A stretch of 64,000 nt of DNA. It comes from Gammaproteobacteria bacterium. Its GTDB lineage: Bacteria > Pseudomonadota > Gammaproteobacteria > GRL18. Below are positions 60,934 through 64,000 of this stretch, piece after piece. A program made the translations under genes and the position numbers. The notes below the pieces were generated by a model, which was given only the letters and a program-made list of their open reading frames with translations, had not been told where the DNA came from and ran no database searches. Within the stretch, counting starts at the first letter, position 1. Each line of letters starts with the position of its first letter. Location: the NCBI GenBank assembly GCA_016744995.1, contig JADGDG010000003.1:248001-312000 (forward strand), written 5' to 3'.

Positions 60934-61983
60934 ATGGGTTTACTTTTCTTCTACCTCTCACTGGCACTCTTTGTTTCATTTTTATGCTCCGTACTTGAAG
61001 CGGTCTTACTGTCAATCTCTCCCACTTATATCGTTTCTATGGATGACAGCTCACCTCTGAAAAAGCTGCTGACAGACTTAAAAGCAGATATTGATACTTC
61101 AATTTCTTCAATTTTAATACTCAATACCATTGCTCATACCATGGGTGCAGCTGGTGTTGGTGCCGAGGCTGTGCGTATCTTTGGTGTGCAGTGGCAAAGC
61201 CTGATTGCCGTAGTTCTGACCTTGCTTATTCTCTATTTTTCAGAAATTATTCCCAAAACCATAGGTGCCACCTATTGGCGTGAACTGTCAAAACCAACAG
61301 CTTATATTATTAAATTTTTAACTCGCCTGCTGCTTCCCTTTTTATGGTTTTCCAGCTTCATAACACGGCGCATAAAAGGCCATGGAACTAATAGCCTCAC
61401 ACGGGAAGAAATTGCAGCTATGGCTGAAATCGGAGAGGAAAGCGGTATTCTGGCCGAAGATGAGAGTCATTTGATTGAGAACTTATTAAAATTAAAAGAA
61501 ATTCAGGTAAAAGATATTCTTACACCCCGAAGTGTCGTATTTACCCTTGACGGCGACAAAGCTATTAACGATATATTGCAAAATGATGATTTATATATTT
61601 TCTCCCGTATTCCTGTTTTTGAAGATAATAGTAGTAATATCAGCGGCCTGGTTTTTGCCAGAACTATATTAAAATCTGCATCTCAAAACAAACAAACTGA
61701 CACGCTTATAAAAAACATAATGGAGCCCGTTTACCGGGTACCGGAAGATATGCCGGTTTATTTCCTGATCGACCATTTTATCAAGCGCAAAGAACATTTA
61801 TTCTTAGTGCATGACTCTTATCGTCAATACGCAGGCATTGTCACTCTGGAAGATGCTCTGGAAACTTTACTTGGCAGAGAAATTGTTGATGAAGCAGACA
61901 AGGTAGCTGACATGCAGATATACGCGCGTCAAAAAGCAACACTATGGAAACAAGCAGCAAAGATCAAGCTAAAGAACGAATAA
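60934..61983 (+). CDS. DUF21/CBS-domain membrane protein (CNNM/hemolysin-family)
   Basis: The 349-residue protein has an N-terminal DUF21 domain of about three to four transmembrane helices (1-180), including the EIIPKTIG motif. A CBS pair (about 190-320) starts with VKDILTPRSVVF. It lacks the C-terminal CorC_HlyC domain of longer relatives. The family is linked to Mg2+ or other divalent-cation handling. Its 3' end overlaps the convergent P-type ATPase gene by 20 bp. Confidence 0.88.
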   Translation: MGLLFFYLSLALFVSFLCSVLEAVLLSISPTYIVSMDDSSPLKKLLTDLKADIDTSISSILILNTIAHTMGAAGVGAEAVRIFGVQWQSLIAVVLTLLILYFSEIIPKTIGATYWRELSKPTAYIIKFLTRLLLPFLWFSSFITRRIKGHGTNSLTREEIAAMAEIGEESGILAEDESHLIENLLKLKEIQVKDILTPRSVVFTLDGDKAINDILQNDDLYIFSRIPVFEDNSSNISGLVFARTILKSASQNKQTDTLIKNIMEPVYRVPEDMPVYFLIDHFIKRKEHLFLVHDSYRQYAGIVTLEDALETLLGREIVDEADKVADMQIYARQKATLWKQAAKIKLKNE

Positions 61984-64000
61984 TAAACTTTTCTAATTCA
62001 ACTAAAAACAAAACTGATGATGCAACCAGAATTATTCGCACCCAGGCATTGAGATCAATCCCTGTTGTGCCGAATAAAGTCTGCATAGGTCCCAGATAAG
62101 TAAATAACAGCTGGAAGACAATTAGAATTCCAACCGCCATCAGGGCATAAGTATTGCCCATCAAGCCATTATAGTTCAGAACATTTTCACGAATGTATCG
62201 GGAATTAAATAAATAGAAGATTTCAAACATCACTAAGGTATTGACTGCAACAGTACGGGCAAATTCAATACTGACCCCCTGCTCCCGCTCCCAAAGAAAC
62301 AAGCCGAATGTACCCACCACCAGGATTAATGAGACAAAAGAAATCCGCCAGATAAACATTCCGGTAAGAAGCGGTTCATGCGAATCACGAGGCGGACGCT
62401 GCATAATATTCGATTCTGCCGGTTCAAAAGCCAGTGCCAATGCCAGAGTAACTGCGGTGATCATATTGACCCATAAAATTTGTACCGGGGTGATCGGTAA
62501 CATCGTCCCAAAGATAATAGCCGCAATGATAATCAGAGCTTCACCACCATTGGTCGGCAGAATAAAGAGAATGGCTTTTTTAAGATTATCATAAACCGTA
62601 CGACCTTCTTCTACCGCATCTGCAATTGAAGCAAAATTATCATCAGCCAATACTACTTCTGCAGATTCTTTAGCGACTTCAGTACCGTTTTGACCCATTG
62701 CGGTTCCGACATCGGCCCGTTTTAATGCCGGTGCATCATTGACGCCATCTCCTGTCATAGCGACTACATGACCATTTGCCTGCATTGCCTTGACCAGTCT
62801 CAATTTATGCTCAGGAGTGGAACGGGCATAAACATCAATTGTATCAACCACCTTTCTTAAAGCCTCATCATCCATGGCTTCAATTTCATAACCCTTAAGT
62901 ACTTTATCACCATCACCAATATCCATTTGTGCACCAATAGCAACTGCGGTCACTGCATGATCACCGGTGATCATTTTTACCTGTATACCTGCCGACTGAC
63001 ATTTTTTAATAGCTGCAGAGACTTCTTCTCGCGGCGGATCAATAATGCCAACCAGACCTATCAGCGTCAGTCCAGTATCCAGATCAGAAAATTTTAATTC
63101 CTGATGTTCATGTGCTGCTGCTTTAAAGGCAATAGCCAGAACACGCTGCCCAAATCCCGCCATAGCCAGCACCTGCGTATGCCAATATTGAGCATCAATC
63201 GGTGCATCACCATCATGGCTTCGTTGTAAGGTGCACATTTCAATGATCCTTTCCGGAGCTCCTTTTATATAAACAAAGCCTTCACCTGTATGCCCATGAT
63301 GCAGGGTTGCCATAAAACGATGCTCTGATTCAAAAGGGATAACATCAGTACGCGGCCACTGTTCAAATTCAAATTTTGCTTCCAGCCCTGACTTAAGGCC
63401 CAGAGCAAATAAGGCTCCCTCTGTGGGATCACCCTGCATCAGCCACTCATCATTACCTGCTTCAGTTGTAACTTCACTTAAGGTTGCATCATTGCATAAT
63501 AAGGATGCACGCATCAGTTCAGAAACAATGGGATGATCTGCCATGGACACTTCCTCACCTTCACTGAGAAAAGCACCATGCGGGTTATAACCCACCCCCG
63601 TCACTTCAATTAAATCGGTTGCTGTAGTCACTGACTGTACTGTCATTTCATTGCGTGTCAATGTCCCGGTTTTATCTGAACAAATAACGGTCACTGAGCC
63701 CAGAGTTTCTACAGCAGGCAAGCGCCTGATAATGGCATGGCGATGTGCCATACGTTGCACACCAATGGATAATGTAATGGTCATTATTGCCGGCAGACCT
63801 TCAGGAATTGCAGCAACGGCAAGACCTACCGCAGCAAGAAACATATCAGCCCAGGGATAGGCTCGAAAGCTGACGCCAAAGACAAACGTAGCAATTGCAA
63901 ACAAACCAATAATCAGAGTCAGCCAACGGGCAAATTGAGAAACCTGACGCAATAAGGGCGTCGTTAATGTTTTAACTTCAGCCAGCATGGCACTGATTTG
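61964..64000 (-). CDS. P-type cation-transporting ATPase (P2-type), N-terminus beyond the window
   Basis: The frame is open to the right edge, and about 678 C-terminal residues are visible. They include the membrane helix before the phosphorylation site, SDKTGTLTRNEMTV with the acyl-phosphate Asp, a nucleotide-binding KGAPERI motif, and TGDHAVTA. The hinge GDGVNDAPALKRADVG and six C-terminal helices with a PITPVQILWVNMI segment follow. This matches P2A/P2D Ca2+ or Na+-type ATPases. The actuator domain lies outside the window. The ion is not assigned. Confidence 0.93.
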   Translation of the reverse strand, partial: QISAMLAEVKTLTTPLLRQVSQFARWLTLIIGLFAIATFVFGVSFRAYPWADMFLAAVGLAVAAIPEGLPAIMTITLSIGVQRMAHRHAIIRRLPAVETLGSVTVICSDKTGTLTRNEMTVQSVTTATDLIEVTGVGYNPHGAFLSEGEEVSMADHPIVSELMRASLLCNDATLSEVTTEAGNDEWLMQGDPTEGALFALGLKSGLEAKFEFEQWPRTDVIPFESEHRFMATLHHGHTGEGFVYIKGAPERIIEMCTLQRSHDGDAPIDAQYWHTQVLAMAGFGQRVLAIAFKAAAHEHQELKFSDLDTGLTLIGLVGIIDPPREEVSAAIKKCQSAGIQVKMITGDHAVTAVAIGAQMDIGDGDKVLKGYEIEAMDDEALRKVVDTIDVYARSTPEHKLRLVKAMQANGHVVAMTGDGVNDAPALKRADVGTAMGQNGTEVAKESAEVVLADDNFASIADAVEEGRTVYDNLKKAILFILPTNGGEALIIIAAIIFGTMLPITPVQILWVNMITAVTLALALAFEPAESNIMQRPPRDSHEPLLTGMFIWRISFVSLILVVGTFGLFLWEREQGVSIEFARTVAVNTLVMFEIFYLFNSRYIRENVLNYNGLMGNTYALMAVGILIVFQLLFTYLGPMQTLFGTTGIDLNAWVRIILVASSVLFLVELEKFIIRSLA

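Overview
The window is AT-rich chromosomal DNA, probably from a sulfur-oxidising, facultatively anaerobic gammaproteobacterium. Four things support this: orn and rsgA lie close together on opposite strands, dnaX-ybaB-recR sits beside a bacterial SRP RNA gene, thiosulfate-oxidation genes (soxX, soxA, soxB) are present, and there is a nitrous oxide reductase cluster next to menaquinone genes. The genus cannot be named from the sequence alone.

Layout. 1-14.2 kb: end of an EAL-domain gene; an acetolactate-synthase-like enzyme followed by a membrane-anchored FMN glutamate-synthase-like protein; a CheV-type coupling protein; a ketopantoate-reductase-like protein; an alpha/beta hydrolase and orn; then M48 protease, small cytochrome c, rsgA, a thioredoxin-fold protein, and a GMC oxidoreductase with its subunit-3 partner. 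12.7-19 kb: a DUF4124 protein, an EF-hand protein, an HDOD protein, and a GGDEF diguanylate cyclase overlapping a PotD-like binding protein (an arrangement like NspS/MbaA). 19-23 kb: recR-ybaB-dnaX, a 21-bp tandem repeat array and the 4.5S RNA gene. 23-30 kb: a giant AsmA-like protein, an M23 peptidase, a DUF454 protein and small proteins.

30-42.7 kb, minus strand: a nos cluster of the atypical (clade II) type. In transcription order it holds nosZ with a Sec-type signal, a monoheme and a diheme cytochrome c, nosB-like, nosD, nosG, nosH, nosF, nosL, nosY and two tandemly duplicated diheme cytochromes. A perfect FNR-type palindrome with a well-placed -10 box precedes nosZ. 43-52.4 kb: menF-D-B-A-C and a DHNA-CoA thioesterase candidate on the plus strand, menE and menG/ubiE on the minus strand. 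Together these suggest menaquinol-linked electron flow through NosG/NosH and the cytochromes to N2O. 52.5-60 kb: periplasmic rhodanese, soxA, soxX, a TtrS/TtrR-like two-component pair and soxB. 60-64 kb: a periplasmic protein built of Trp-containing 11-residue repeats, a DUF21/CBS membrane protein and most of a P-type cation ATPase cut by the window edge.

The least explained signal is a family of three long hairpins (about 50.33, 52.46 and 60.07 kb). Their roughly 16-nt loops are nearly identical, while their 23-28 bp stems differ in sequence but stay self-complementary. Other notable signals are an A9 slippery run in dnaX followed by an immediate -1-frame stop, three in-phase tandem repeat tracts around dnaX, and a structured leader before menF.
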